Assembly: GCA_026709415.1 (NCBI GenBank)
Contig: JAPOSZ010000014.1
Location: forward strand, 124,001 to 188,000
Direction of reading: 5' to 3'
Length of the DNA: 64,000 nt
Source of the DNA: Flavobacteriaceae bacterium
GTDB lineage: Bacteria > Bacteroidota > Bacteroidia > Flavobacteriales > Flavobacteriaceae
Shown piece after piece: positions 18,345-27,833 of this stretch (positions are counted from its first letter, which is position 1; each line of letters begins with the position of its first letter). The notes below the pieces were generated by a model. The model did no database searches and had not been told where the DNA came from. It saw only the letters and a program-made list of their open reading frames with translations. Made by a program: the position numbers and the translations under genes.

Positions 18345-19240
18345 AGCATTTAAAATCGTATGATGAAGATGAATTTTTAGAGGTGTTAAATTATTACAGA
18401 CATTGTGTGTCCAAGGCTCCATTAATCGAATCGAGCATCATTAATTTATTGATTGAAAATAGTACCAGAATAGAAGGAAGTACTTTGACGAATAAAGAGA
18501 TTGAAAATATGTTGGAACATGGGATGACACCAAACAAGCCTGAAAAACATAAAAATATGGTTAGAGATTATTCGGATGCTTTACTGTTTGTCGTGAAACA
18601 TTATCAAAATAAAATTCCATTGTCGAAATCAATTTTAGAGCTTTTAAACCATTATGTGATGAAAAGAAATGGAGAAGTCAAAAAACTGAAATCAGGAAGA
18701 CTGATTGACACATCTACAGGAAAAATTAGAGACTATCAAGTGTCTTGGGGGAAATATCAATTCATGCACCATTCTAAGATTGAAAAGAATCTAGAATCAG
18801 CTTTGAGTTCAATAAATCATAGGGCTAGGTTGAAACAAAATACGATAGGCTCGTTTGAATTGGCTTTTAAAACGCATTACGATATCATATCGATTCATCC
18901 ATTTGGTGATGGCAATAGTAGAACGAGTAGATTGTTAATGAATTATATTCAAGGATGGTTCCGGGAACCATTGACCACTGTTTTATTTCAAAACATGTAC
19001 GAATATAAAGAAGCACTCAAAATGTCTTGGGAATTACAAACGGTAGATCCATTTATAAATTATATGTTTAACCACACCATTGATTTTTTTCGATTCATTG
19101 TAAATTTTTTGGAGATTGGAAAAGAGGTGGAAATAAAAAACGTGAAGTGGATAAAATCAACAGATATTGGGAAAGGTGGAAAATCAGTTTCATCAAAAAA
19201 CCCTTCAGGTAAAGAACCACATGGAGAGACTAGAAAATGA
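18341..19240 (+). CDS. Fic-domain protein with variant active-site loop (HPFGDGNSRTSR)
   Basis: 299 residues. The Fic loop begins at His186 and reads HPFGDGNSRTSR. The second glycine of the anion-binding GNG is serine here, while His, Phe, Asp, Asn and both Arg remain. The inhibitory motif Ser41-TRI-Glu45-Gly46 is near the N-terminus. Overall layout follows the Fic at 6802 (STAIEG, then HPFGDGNGRTSR, then SRLLMNY). The C-terminus adds about 40 polar residues. It overlaps the small upstream gene by four bases. A Gly-to-Ser change could alter nucleotide or target choice, as loop variants do in other Fic proteins, or could be a first step of decay. Confidence 0.87.
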   Translation: MKHLKSYDEDEFLEVLNYYRHCVSKAPLIESSIINLLIENSTRIEGSTLTNKEIENMLEHGMTPNKPEKHKNMVRDYSDALLFVVKHYQNKIPLSKSILELLNHYVMKRNGEVKKLKSGRLIDTSTGKIRDYQVSWGKYQFMHHSKIEKNLESALSSINHRARLKQNTIGSFELAFKTHYDIISIHPFGDGNSRTSRLLMNYIQGWFREPLTTVLFQNMYEYKEALKMSWELQTVDPFINYMFNHTIDFFRFIVNFLEIGKEVEIKNVKWIKSTDIGKGGKSVSSKNPSGKEPHGETRK

Positions 19241-19613
19241 TATGACATTTTAAAATAAACCAAGTAACAAAAGGCATAAATACAACCGAACATGAATCCT
19301 CTACAGCAAGAAGATAGACGATTATCAATGGATAAAAACAAATAGGATTGAACGCGCTTTGCCATATTAATCTACCAGGTAAGATTTTATACCCTAGCAA
19401 AAATAATTTTGGTTTCTTTACAGAAGATGATAATTTTGGTTAGATTTGACTCTGAATTCACCAATAGTTACAACTGTTATTACACTACATTGGGATTCAA
19501 CCATTTACCCAAAGTGCTAGTCGATTGACTTTGATTTTCTAGTGCATCGACTCATATTCAATCCCCATCATTTGAATCTACTTATTGTCAATTTTATAAA
19601 TCTAATTTAAATC
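19241..19613. other. No gene seen; upstream region of the VPS10-like gene
   Basis: AT-rich spacer with stops in all frames. It must contain the promoter of the secreted propeller gene; no clear Bacteroidota -7/-33 pair is visible. Confidence 0.4.
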
Positions 19614-22600
19614 ATGAGTAAAAAGTATTTCTATTACTTCTTAGCATTGATTCTTACGTTTAGTGTAACAGATCTTTCAGGTCAACGAAACAAAAAGAAA
19701 GATGCCGATAAAGAAGAAGAAAAATGGCCTTTACAAGCCTTTCAATTCCGAAATGTTGGTTCCTCATTCCTCTCAGGAAGGATAGCAGATATTGCCATTA
19801 ATCCTCATAACGAAAGCCAGTGGTATGTTGCTGTTGGTTCGGGGGGTGTTTGGAAAACGGATAATGCTGGAACAACATGGGCTCCGATTTTTGATGGAGA
19901 ATCTTCTTATTCCACAGGCTGTGTCACGATTGACCCACATAATCCTTCGGTGATTTGGGTTGGAACGGGTGAAAATGTTGGTGGAAGACACGTGGGTTAT
20001 GGTGATGGAATCTATCGCAGTGAAGACGGAGGAAAGTCATGGAAAAATATGGGACTGAAAGAATCAGAACATATTTCTAAAATCATTGTCCATCCAGATG
20101 ATCCAAAAACACTTTGGATAGCAGCCCAGGGTCCACTATGGAAAAAAGGCGGTCAGCGCGGTCTTTATAAGAGTACCGATGGTGGAAAAACCTATCGAAG
20201 AGTTTTAGGGAATGATCAATGGACAGGCGTAACCGATGTCATCATAGATCCAAGAAATCCTAATACACTCTATGCCGCAACATGGGATCGTCATCGGACC
20301 GTTGCTGCTTACATGGGAGGTGGTCCAGGAACTGGAATCCATCGATCCTATGATGGTGGTGAAACATGGGAAGAATTAACTAATGGACTACCTCAATCCA
20401 ATATGGGTAAAATGGGCTTGGCTATTTCTTATCAAAAACCCGATGTGATTTATGCTGCCATTGAATTAGACAAGCGTTCGGGGGGTGTTTTTAGATCGGA
20501 AGATCAAGGGAGTACTTGGAAAAAAATGTCCAATGCGGTTGCTGGTGGTACTGGGCCTCATTACTATCAGGAACTCTACACCTCACCTCATGAATTCGAT
20601 CGATTATACTTGATGGATGTCCGAATCCAAACATCTGAAGATGGTGGAAAAACATTTACTCAACTACCCACAGAAAATGTACATAGTGATTTTCATGCCA
20701 TTGCCTTTAAAAAAGACGATCCAGATTATATTTTAGTAGGAACAGATGCAGGCATTTATGAAACGTTTGATGGAGCTAAAAAATGGAAGTATTTTAAGAA
20801 CATGCCTCTGACACAGTACTATAAAGTAGCCGTCAACGACAAAAAACCTTTTTATCATATTTTCGGTGGAACTCAAGATAATGGTTCTTTAGGAGGGCCT
20901 GTGGCTACCAATGAACCTCAAGGAATTTCCAATAAATCATGGTATAAAACTCTTTTTGCAGATGGTCATCAATCGGCTACGGATCCTGAATTCAATGATA
21001 TTATTTATGCGGAAACGCAACAGGGAGGATTACACAGAATTGACTTAACGACGGGGGAACAAGTCTTTGTTCAACCACAAGCCAGAGAAGGAGAACCCCA
21101 TGAGCGATTTAATTGGGATGCTCCCATTTTAGTGAGTCCACACAAAGCTTCAAGATTATATTTTGGATCTTATAGAGTGTGGAAATCTGAAAATAGAGGG
21201 GATAGTTGGGAACCTATTTCAGAAGATTTAACTCGGAATGAAGAGCGAGTAACGCTCCCCATCATGGGCAGACAACAAAGCATCGATAATGCTTGGGATT
21301 TGTATGCTATGTCAACATACAATACCATCACATCTATTTCTGAATCTTCACAGGTAGAGGGATTGATTTATATCGGAACCGATGATGGAATCATTCAGGT
21401 GACTGAGGACGGTGGTGAAAATTGGCGAAAAATAGTGGTGACTGAACTTGGACTTGCCGAAAGAACATTCATTAACGATATCAAAGCAGACTTACATGAC
21501 CCTAATACCGTTTATGTGGTATTAGATAATCATAAAGAAGGGGATTTGGAACCCTACATTTTTAAAAGTGAAGATCGAGGAAAAACTTGGAAATCAATAA
21601 AAAGTAATTTACCTAAAAGAACGCTCCTTTGGAGAGTTGTTCAGGATCATGTTGATCCACAACTATTCTTTTTGGCCACTGAATTTGGTGTTTATACATC
21701 CCTTAATGGAGGGGAACGTTGGCAAAAACTACCAGGCACACCAACCATTTCATTTAGAGATATTGTGATTCAAAAAAGAGAAAACGATGTTGTTGCTGCA
21801 TCTTTTGGAAGAAACTTTTTTGTTCTTGATGATTATAGCGCCCTAAGAGGTTTTACCGAAGAAAATCTATCCAAAAAAGGAAAGCTGTTTAAACCAAGAC
21901 CAGCCAAATGGTTTGTGCCGATCAGTATTGCAGGAAATACAGGCGGAGATTATTATTGGGATAAAAATCCGGAATATGGTGCCGTATTTACGGTTCATCT
22001 TTCTGATGAATACCATACGTTGAAGCAAGAAAGAACCAAACGGGAAAAAGAATTGAATAAAGAAAATAAAGATGTGCCATTTCTAGGTTGGGAACAATTA
22101 GATCAAGAAAAAATTGAAAAGGGAGCTCAGGTTATTCTTTCCATAGAAGATGAGAATGGTCATATCATTCGAAAGGTTTCAAAAAACCCTTCAAAAGGAT
22201 CGACTCGGATTGCATGGGACTTACGTCACAGCAGTACTTTTCCTATCAATGAAAACGCTAGTGGCAGTCAAAGCTGGAATGCTTCTGGCCCATTGGTTCG
22301 TCCTGGAACATACGTTGCCAATCTCTACATTTCAGATAATAATGAAGTAACTCAGTTGGACGGACCAATTGAGTTTGAAGTCAAAAGAATTTATCCTGGA
22401 GTTTTAGAGGGTATCCATTTTGAGGATTATGAAGCCTTTAGAAAAAGATTGGCTGATCTAGTGACTACTAGTGAAATTATAGAAGATGCATTGGAAATTG
22501 CAGAATCTCGTATCAAACAAATGAAAGTCGCTATTGGTCGAACCAATTTAAAACCTGGATCAGAACTTCACGAGACATTACTTTCTCTTGAAAAAAAGTC

Positions 22601-22880
22601 TAATGAATTCAATCGGCAACTAGAAGGAAGTGCTACCAAAAATGAAATTGGAGAAAAAAATCCAGCAACGATTTCAAATCATATCTCGGTAGCATTTCGG
22701 GGTATGCGTGTAACTCATGGCCCTACAGAGCTACATAAACAAAGTTTATCTATTGCAGAAAGTCTGATTGGAAAAGTTAAAGAATCGATTGAACAATTTG
22801 TCAATCAAGAAGTTCCTGCATTAGAAGAAGCATTAAAAGAAGCGGGTGCTCCTTATCTAAGGGGGCAAGGATTAGACTAG
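19614..22880 (+). CDS. Secreted VPS10/sortilin-like BNR-repeat propeller protein
   Basis: 1088 residues. A signal peptide (hydrophobic residues about 5-22, ending LSGQ) is followed by a charged linker and a long beta-propeller region with many Asp-box repeats of the form S-x-D-G-G-x-x-W: SEDGGKSW, STDGGKTY, SYDGGETW, SEDGGKTF, TEDGGENW, SEDRGKTW. These match the large Bacteroidota family labelled VPS10 domain or glycosyl hydrolase (BNR). After residue ~830 come a FlgD-like beta segment (VILSIEDENGHIIRKVS) and a helical tail. No enzyme activity can be read from the sequence; exported, possibly peptidase- or glycan-related. It stands alone and is followed by a clear terminator. Confidence 0.88.
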   Translation: MSKKYFYYFLALILTFSVTDLSGQRNKKKDADKEEEKWPLQAFQFRNVGSSFLSGRIADIAINPHNESQWYVAVGSGGVWKTDNAGTTWAPIFDGESSYSTGCVTIDPHNPSVIWVGTGENVGGRHVGYGDGIYRSEDGGKSWKNMGLKESEHISKIIVHPDDPKTLWIAAQGPLWKKGGQRGLYKSTDGGKTYRRVLGNDQWTGVTDVIIDPRNPNTLYAATWDRHRTVAAYMGGGPGTGIHRSYDGGETWEELTNGLPQSNMGKMGLAISYQKPDVIYAAIELDKRSGGVFRSEDQGSTWKKMSNAVAGGTGPHYYQELYTSPHEFDRLYLMDVRIQTSEDGGKTFTQLPTENVHSDFHAIAFKKDDPDYILVGTDAGIYETFDGAKKWKYFKNMPLTQYYKVAVNDKKPFYHIFGGTQDNGSLGGPVATNEPQGISNKSWYKTLFADGHQSATDPEFNDIIYAETQQGGLHRIDLTTGEQVFVQPQAREGEPHERFNWDAPILVSPHKASRLYFGSYRVWKSENRGDSWEPISEDLTRNEERVTLPIMGRQQSIDNAWDLYAMSTYNTITSISESSQVEGLIYIGTDDGIIQVTEDGGENWRKIVVTELGLAERTFINDIKADLHDPNTVYVVLDNHKEGDLEPYIFKSEDRGKTWKSIKSNLPKRTLLWRVVQDHVDPQLFFLATEFGVYTSLNGGERWQKLPGTPTISFRDIVIQKRENDVVAASFGRNFFVLDDYSALRGFTEENLSKKGKLFKPRPAKWFVPISIAGNTGGDYYWDKNPEYGAVFTVHLSDEYHTLKQERTKREKELNKENKDVPFLGWEQLDQEKIEKGAQVILSIEDENGHIIRKVSKNPSKGSTRIAWDLRHSSTFPINENASGSQSWNASGPLVRPGTYVANLYISDNNEVTQLDGPIEFEVKRIYPGVLEGIHFEDYEAFRKRLADLVTTSEIIEDALEIAESRIKQMKVAIGRTNLKPGSELHETLLSLEKKSNEFNRQLEGSATKNEIGEKNPATISNHISVAFRGMRVTHGPTELHKQSLSIAESLIGKVKESIEQFVNQEVPALEEALKEAGAPYLRGQGLD

Positions 22881-22894
22881 ATTTTGATAATCAT

Positions 22895-22923
22895 AAAAAA
22901 GGGGTGATTTCACCCCTTTTTTT
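22895..22923 (+). terminator. Rho-independent terminator
   Basis: A-rich stretch, then GGGGTG at 22901-22906, loop ATTT, CACCCC at 22911-22916 and seven T. It begins 15 bases after the stop of the VPS10-like gene. The A-rich side makes it usable from the opposite strand too, for the convergent Fic gene. Confidence 0.9.
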
Positions 22924-23110
22924 GTTTTATGATTGGGGATCATATATTGTTGTAATAACACTAAATTTTCTTGGATATTCAAAGATGAGTTTCATTTTAT
23001 CGATAAGTTTTAAAGCTTTTGAAATATAATCAATGGATGAAGCGTTGAATTTGACAGACATACAAGACTAAATTTTAGAACAGTCCTATTCTTTGAGAAC
23101 TTTATAATTT

Positions 23111-24187
23111 TTATTCACTCAACAGTTCAAACAATTTAATATTCAAAAACAAAGTTTCTCGTCCGATTTTATAAGATTTTAAAATGCCTATGTCTTCTAA
23201 ACTCTTCAAATATCTAGAAGCTGCATGCCTTTGAACTAATCCTTTATCAACTAAAAATTTTGCTTTACAATAAGGTTGTTCGAATAGCAGATAAATAAAA
23301 TCTAATGAATAAAGTATGGAAAATAAATTGTTTTCCTTTATCTTATTTTGAGTTTGTTCCATTAATTCTTTGATGTTATTGATCTTTTTAACTGTGTATA
23401 ATGCTGCTTCTTCAATACTCTTAAGTATGTATAAAATCCAAGGTTCCCATTCTTCATTTTCTGTAACATTCCTTAATCTTTTATAATACTCGTTTTTATT
23501 ATCAACAATGTATTTGCTCAGATATAGTATTGGCCTATCAAGTAAACCTTTTTCAACTAAGTAAAGGATGTTTATAATTCTTCCAGTTCTACCATTTCCA
23601 TCAATAAATGGATGAATAGCTTCAAACTGATAATGCATTACTGCTAATCGTACTAATACATCTATCTCCTCTTTATTATGCATGAACTGCTCGAGATTAT
23701 GAAGTAAATTCCGAATAACATTTTCACCTTCTGGTGGAGCATATATTGTTTTACCGTTACTGACAATTTTGGTGCCTGGAGTGTTTCGTATATCAAAACT
23801 ATTTTCCTTGATCGTTTGTACTATGCTTACGAATGAATTAGTTATAAGAGGTCTTTTACTCAAACTTTGGTATCCATTCCATAAAGCCTCTCTATATCTT
23901 AATACCTCTTTGGTATGTGGATCTATATTGTTTCTCTCAGATGAAAATGCTTTGTAAAGACTATCATGTGTGGTCACTATATTTTCTATTTCCGAACTGT
24001 CCTTAGCCTCTTGTAATGTAATTGTATTTATTAGCATTGTTTGATTTGGTATTTCATTCCCTTTTCCTTTTAACTCTGCTAGAGCCCTAGAAGCTAACAC
24101 TACAGCCTTTAGTACTTCTTTCGTTTCTACTTCTGAAGTAGGAGGTAATAAAGGAATATTGTTGTAAGGAGTTTTTGGGTCATACAT
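23111..24187 (-). CDS. Fic-family protein with Fic_N domain and winged-helix tail (SoFic-like)
   Basis: 358 residues. An N-terminal Fic_N-type region carries the inhibitory motif Ser64-SEI-Glu68-Asn69. The catalytic loop HPFIDGNGRTGR starts at His192 and is canonical. Residues about 285-358 form a winged-helix domain (RHAASRYLKSLEDIGIL). This matches the widespread chromosomal SoFic type, which AMPylates itself and unknown targets and may act on DNA-linked partners. It differs in layout from the two shorter Fic proteins at 6802 and 18341. Its upstream region (24188-24621) contains a tandem-repeat tract, so repeat-linked control is possible. Convergent with the VPS10-like gene. Confidence 0.92.
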   Translation of the reverse strand: MYDPKTPYNNIPLLPPTSEVETKEVLKAVVLASRALAELKGKGNEIPNQTMLINTITLQEAKDSSEIENIVTTHDSLYKAFSSERNNIDPHTKEVLRYREALWNGYQSLSKRPLITNSFVSIVQTIKENSFDIRNTPGTKIVSNGKTIYAPPEGENVIRNLLHNLEQFMHNKEEIDVLVRLAVMHYQFEAIHPFIDGNGRTGRIINILYLVEKGLLDRPILYLSKYIVDNKNEYYKRLRNVTENEEWEPWILYILKSIEEAALYTVKKINNIKELMEQTQNKIKENNLFSILYSLDFIYLLFEQPYCKAKFLVDKGLVQRHAASRYLKSLEDIGILKSYKIGRETLFLNIKLFELLSE

Positions 24188-24255
24188 GGCCTGTTAATAA
24201 TTAAAAGTTATGTTTTTCTAAGGGTTACTAGTGAATCGCAAAAATACGTTGTTTT

Positions 24256-24382
24256 ATCATCAAAAAAACTACTTATTTCTGGTATGTGTTGTTTGAAACG
24301 ACATGTTTTTAGGATGTGTCGTAACATCATCAAAAAAACTACTTATTTCTGGTATATGTTGTTTGAAACGACATGTTTTTAG
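24256..24382. repeat. Two 57-bp direct repeats, one mismatch, 13-bp spacer
   Basis: Copies at 24256-24312 and 24326-24382 each begin ATCATCAAAAAAACT and end GACATGTTTTTAG; they differ at one base (GTATGTG versus GTATATG). They lie 69 bases upstream of the Fic gene on the minus strand. No coding role; two copies only, so not a CRISPR. Confidence 0.9.
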
Positions 24383-24406
24383 AACACGTTGATTTTGTTT
24401 GAAGAA

Positions 24407-24526
24407 ATCGACATATCCGAGAAACGTGTCGATGGCATCGACATATGATTGAAATGCATTGATTTTGTTCGAGATAATCGACATATGATTGAAATGCGTT
24501 GATTTTGTTTGAATGAATCGACATAT
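24407..24526. repeat. 40-bp tandem repeat (ATCGACATAT unit)
   Basis: Two adjacent 40-base copies (24437-24476 and 24477-24516) read ATCGACATATGATTGAAATG then a GATTTTGTT segment, differing at about five bases. ATCGACATAT also occurs at 24407 and at 24517, so a degenerate fourfold array is present. It continues directly from the 57-bp repeats, giving about 270 bases of repetitive DNA between the Fic gene and the clamp-like gene. Confidence 0.88.
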
Positions 24527-24621
24527 TATACTACTGATGGATTATGTGGGTCATGAAAATTTTAGAAATTTATAACTCAAAGTAGCTTCTATAACTTTTG
24601 ACAACATAAGTGTATCAAAGT

Positions 24622-25527
24622 TCACTGGAAACCTGTCTGGAATTGCGGCAACATGGAAATTTGTGTGTTGATTGGCCATGAATCAACATCAATAATAATC
24701 ACATCATTTGAATTTTCGTTGAACTTGAAATTCAAATTTTCATAATCTGTATTGGAAACTCCTGAAAGCAACGTTTTTAAATAATCAGCATTGAGAATGA
24801 AATAAAACTCATGATCATTCCATTCAAGATTTTGAATGACAACGTTTCGTTGATATATCTCTCTTTTCCCATCAGTTTGGTCGTGGATTAAGTTGATATA
24901 GAATCGATTGTTTTGTACACTGAATTGAATCAAGTTTTCTGCAACACTTTGATCCGCAACTGTTTTGTTGTATTTCAAAATTCTCATGATATCTACTTTT
25001 CGAATAGAAAAACCACTTGAGTAGTTTGTATGAAAAACTCTGTTGATATTAGGATATTTGATTTTGAGAACTTCCAATGGAAGCTCTCCTTGAGCACTGC
25101 CTTTGATCAAGAGTTTTAAATTGGAGTTTTCTTCTGGAATGATGTCTGTTGTAAAAATGATTTTTTTATTACGAAAGCACATGTCCGCAATCTCTTTTAG
25201 GTGTTTTGATGGCACATAAAACTGAAGTTGATGTTCTAAATGAGCATTTTTGTTTTTTGCTCCAAGATCGGAGTTTTGAAATCTACATTTTCCAATAAGA
25301 TGACCGTTGGTTGCATTAGCTTCTATTTGTCCATTTTGATATGCAATCAGCTGAAGATGGTCGTATATTTTGCATTGATGACTCAAATAAAGATATGAAC
25401 CAATTAACTCAATGACTTTTTTGATTTTTTGGCTTGAAACTTCTATTGTCCCAACAGATAAGTCTGTACCAATGCTATATGCTAAATTGTAATTAGCAAC
25501 CTTCACAGTTGGATTTTTACTTTTCAT
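24622..25527 (-). CDS. Sliding-clamp (DnaN)-like protein, divergent; tentative
   Basis: 301 residues. The pattern of the beta clamp is visible but weak: LQLIAYQNGQIEANATNGHL resembles the first-domain 'value of D-G' segment, YVPSKHLKEIAD the domain linker helix, YPNINRVF the FPdYxxVxP motif, and the end NTQISMLPQF sits where clamps end in an IMP-type strand. It is shorter than a replicative DnaN (about 370). Such clamp paralogues occur on mobile elements and in some defence loci. It lies between the repeat tract and the divergent AAA+ gene. Could also be an unrelated beta protein; structure prediction would decide. Confidence 0.45.
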   Translation of the reverse strand: MKSKNPTVKVANYNLAYSIGTDLSVGTIEVSSQKIKKVIELIGSYLYLSHQCKIYDHLQLIAYQNGQIEANATNGHLIGKCRFQNSDLGAKNKNAHLEHQLQFYVPSKHLKEIADMCFRNKKIIFTTDIIPEENSNLKLLIKGSAQGELPLEVLKIKYPNINRVFHTNYSSGFSIRKVDIMRILKYNKTVADQSVAENLIQFSVQNNRFYINLIHDQTDGKREIYQRNVVIQNLEWNDHEFYFILNADYLKTLLSGVSNTDYENLNFKFNENSNDVIIIDVDSWPINTQISMLPQFQTGFQ

Positions 25528-25673
25528 ACTTCTTCAAGTTAGGAGTATAACAAAACAATGGTAATCATCAAGCAAGAATCATTGATTAAAATGAGAATTA
25601 TATACCAAGGAGGCCAAAGCACAACTAAAAATAGTTCAATTCAGAGAATGATCATTCTATTAACTTAGTCGGT

Positions 25674-26390
25674 ATGAGTTCAGAAAAAAGAATTATGGTT
25701 TCGGATCGAGGAAGAGCCCATTATTTTCATGGAAGAGAACAAGAAATAGATGCTTTCGAAGATGTTTTAGAATTATCGAAAGAAAACAAAAAAGGTCATT
25801 CGATGCTAATACAAGGGCCCCCTGGTGTTGGCAAAACGGCTTTATTAAGAGAACTTGAAAAAAGAGGATCAAAACTTGGTTGGACCATTGCTAAAATGGG
25901 GTTCGAAGCGTTATCGAATGTGAATGAATTACATCATGTTTTAATTGGTGAAAAGGAATATGAAAAAAGATCCCAAGAAGTCAATGCGAATATCAAAGTA
26001 GCGAAAGGTTCGATGCGTTATGATAGGACGGAACGAACGGTTTCAAAAATTATTAGAACGATCAGTAAACCACTAATCTTGGTTTTAGATGAAGCACAAA
26101 TGATTTGTGTTGGTCGCGCCATTGAAAGTCCCGAAATAAAAAAAATAGCTGAATTGTTTGATCAGTTGCATAATATCGAATTAAAACACGGATTAGTTTT
26201 TTTAATCGCTGGGTTAAGTGACACACGAAGTATTTTCAAAGAATTTAAAATATCAAGATTTAGTGATGGTTGTGTAATTAATCTAAGTACATTAGATAGA
26301 GAGGCAGAAAACAAAATCTTGAAAGATTATTTGGTTCAAGGAGCTAATGTTGATGCGAATGATCCGAGTTTGAAAGATTGGATGGATTAA
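25674..26390 (+). CDS. AAA+ ATPase, N-terminal part (split by in-frame TAA)
   Basis: 238 residues, paralogous to the ATPase at 14600: RGRAHYFHGR, Walker A GPPGVGKT at residues 48-55, Walker B PLILVLDEAQ, then LIAGLSDTRSIF in the sensor position. The frame ends at TAA 26388-26390, exactly where the paralogue continues WIGSITKETHQW, and the same frame restarts with ATG at 26391. So one codon became a stop, without an indel. The truncated product keeps the ATP-binding core but loses the lid and C-terminal domain. Divergent from the clamp-like gene, 146 bases away. Confidence 0.85.
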   Translation: MSSEKRIMVSDRGRAHYFHGREQEIDAFEDVLELSKENKKGHSMLIQGPPGVGKTALLRELEKRGSKLGWTIAKMGFEALSNVNELHHVLIGEKEYEKRSQEVNANIKVAKGSMRYDRTERTVSKIIRTISKPLILVLDEAQMICVGRAIESPEIKKIAELFDQLHNIELKHGLVFLIAGLSDTRSIFKEFKISRFSDGCVINLSTLDREAENKILKDYLVQGANVDANDPSLKDWMD

Positions 26391-26921
26391 ATGTCTAGAG
26401 AAACATATCAATGGGCAGCACATCATGTTTCATGTTATGGACAAGTGGCGTCTAAAAAAGTGAATCTAAATGGGGGTCGATTATCTAGTAGTTTATTATT
26501 CGAAGTCTTAAGGGAATCTCGTTGTAAAAAAAACAATTATTACAATGGACGTTTTGAAGAGTTGGAAGCATCAGAAAGGGCCTCCATATTCAATGCCCTA
26601 TTTGAAAATGAAGAAAAAGAGAATGTGATTGTTGGATTTAAAGTTAAATCAGATTTTAAAACCAATCCGATGATTGAGCATCCTGAAAAAATGTTTCAAG
26701 AAGTGGTTTCTAGAGGGATTATCCAAATCCGTAGAGATGGATTTTATCAAATTCCGATTCCACCTTTAAGGACTTGGATGCTCCAAGAATATGAAAATTA
26801 TTTAAAAACCATGAATGAGAAACCAAGTCAGAAGGTACAACAGTTAATCGCTTCGATTCAATCACCAGAAGCAATGAAATCGAATCATCAAAAGACAACA
26901 GAATCATGGTCGTGTTTATAA
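26391..26921 (+). CDS. AAA+ ATPase, C-terminal part (restarts at ATG after TAA)
   Basis: 176 residues, in the same frame as the preceding part, starting MSRETYQWAAHHVS, which aligns with ITKETHQWPHHIMS of the intact paralogue. It carries the helical lid and a winged-helix-like end (DGFYQIPIPPLRTWML, compare DSYKISIPSMKDWLL). The stop and start are adjacent (TAAATG), so re-initiation could make both halves; otherwise this is a nonsense-mutated gene. No domain in this half is informative alone. Confidence 0.75.
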   Translation: MSRETYQWAAHHVSCYGQVASKKVNLNGGRLSSSLLFEVLRESRCKKNNYYNGRFEELEASERASIFNALFENEEKENVIVGFKVKSDFKTNPMIEHPEKMFQEVVSRGIIQIRRDGFYQIPIPPLRTWMLQEYENYLKTMNEKPSQKVQQLIASIQSPEAMKSNHQKTTESWSCL

Positions 26922-27122
26922 ACACGATGTCCCAATGATGAACAAAGAAGGGAACTTAATCCATCAAATGACCAAAAGAAAAACTACTTTCGGTCGACGG
27001 TCATTTGATCACTGAAGAATAAAATCAGTTGGTGCTAGATCCTGATTTGGAAATAATATACCACTTTATTACATAACCCATTTAAATTGATTATTGTTAG
27101 TTGGAAAAGAGAAAATGGAGAC

Positions 27123-27833
27123 TTAGGAAGTGGTATCGTGAGATAGGAATTCTTCCACTTTTTCTGTCCATGAAATTTCTGCTTCCGTCCATGATTTATT
27201 GTTTTCAAATACCTCAATGGAATCTTTTAAATCGTGATGTTTAAAAGTGAGTAATGATTCGGGCGTTATTGAAGGACAACTATTGCTTTGCAAATCAAGT
27301 GGAGATTGAAATTGATAATCTTTAAACTTTTCGTTTTTAAGTTTCAATGCTTCAAATAATTCAATTAAGGGCATATCATCTGTTATTCGATCTAAATCAT
27401 AGATATCTTTTCTATTGGTTCTTTGACTTATGGTTTTCAATTTCAAAACACCGACATCCTTTACAGAGACCATTTTAATTCCATCTAGTATTTCTACATC
27501 ATTGATTCGTTGAACATTTTGAATTAAATCTACTTTAACTGATTCATTATTGTTTTGAATAAAAAACTGCATGGTCACTTTCCTATCGTTATCACCATTT
27601 CTAAGTGTTGCGTCAACAATATTGTGATTAAAACGCCCTTTTAGGGTAGCGTATATCCTTTTAAAATCATCAACCGAATGTGGTTTATTAGAAAACAAAT
27701 CAATGTCCACTGAAACTCTGTGATAGAATCGTAGGGCTAGGTTGGTTCCTCCAACAAGAGCAAAGGAATCAAAACATTCAAGTTCTTGTAATTCATGAAT
27801 GGTTTGAACTAAAAAAGGACTGAATGGTTTCAC
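27123..27833 (-). CDS. AbiEii/AbiGii-type nucleotidyltransferase toxin
   Basis: 236 residues. The MNT-fold motif GGTNLALRFYHRVSVDIDLF at residues 28-47 has the GG-T and Asp-x-Asp residues of AbiEii toxins, which transfer nucleotides to target molecules (in characterised members, tRNA ends). KVDLIQ supplies the later acidic strand and a DIYDLDRI segment follows as in the family. The start overlaps the antitoxin stop by four bases, giving the usual Type IV-like bicistronic order antitoxin then toxin. All key residues look intact, so this is one of the few toxins in the window without visible damage. Confidence 0.88.
   Translation of the reverse strand: MKPFSPFLVQTIHELQELECFDSFALVGGTNLALRFYHRVSVDIDLFSNKPHSVDDFKRIYATLKGRFNHNIVDATLRNGDNDRKVTMQFFIQNNNESVKVDLIQNVQRINDVEILDGIKMVSVKDVGVLKLKTISQRTNRKDIYDLDRITDDMPLIELFEALKLKNEKFKDYQFQSPLDLQSNSCPSITPESLLTFKHHDLKDSIEVFENNKSWTEAEISWTEKVEEFLSHDTTS

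Noticed and set aside
24256..24526. CRISPR array
   Set aside because: Only two copies of each repeat, unequal unit lengths (57 and 40), no regular spacers and no cas genes.
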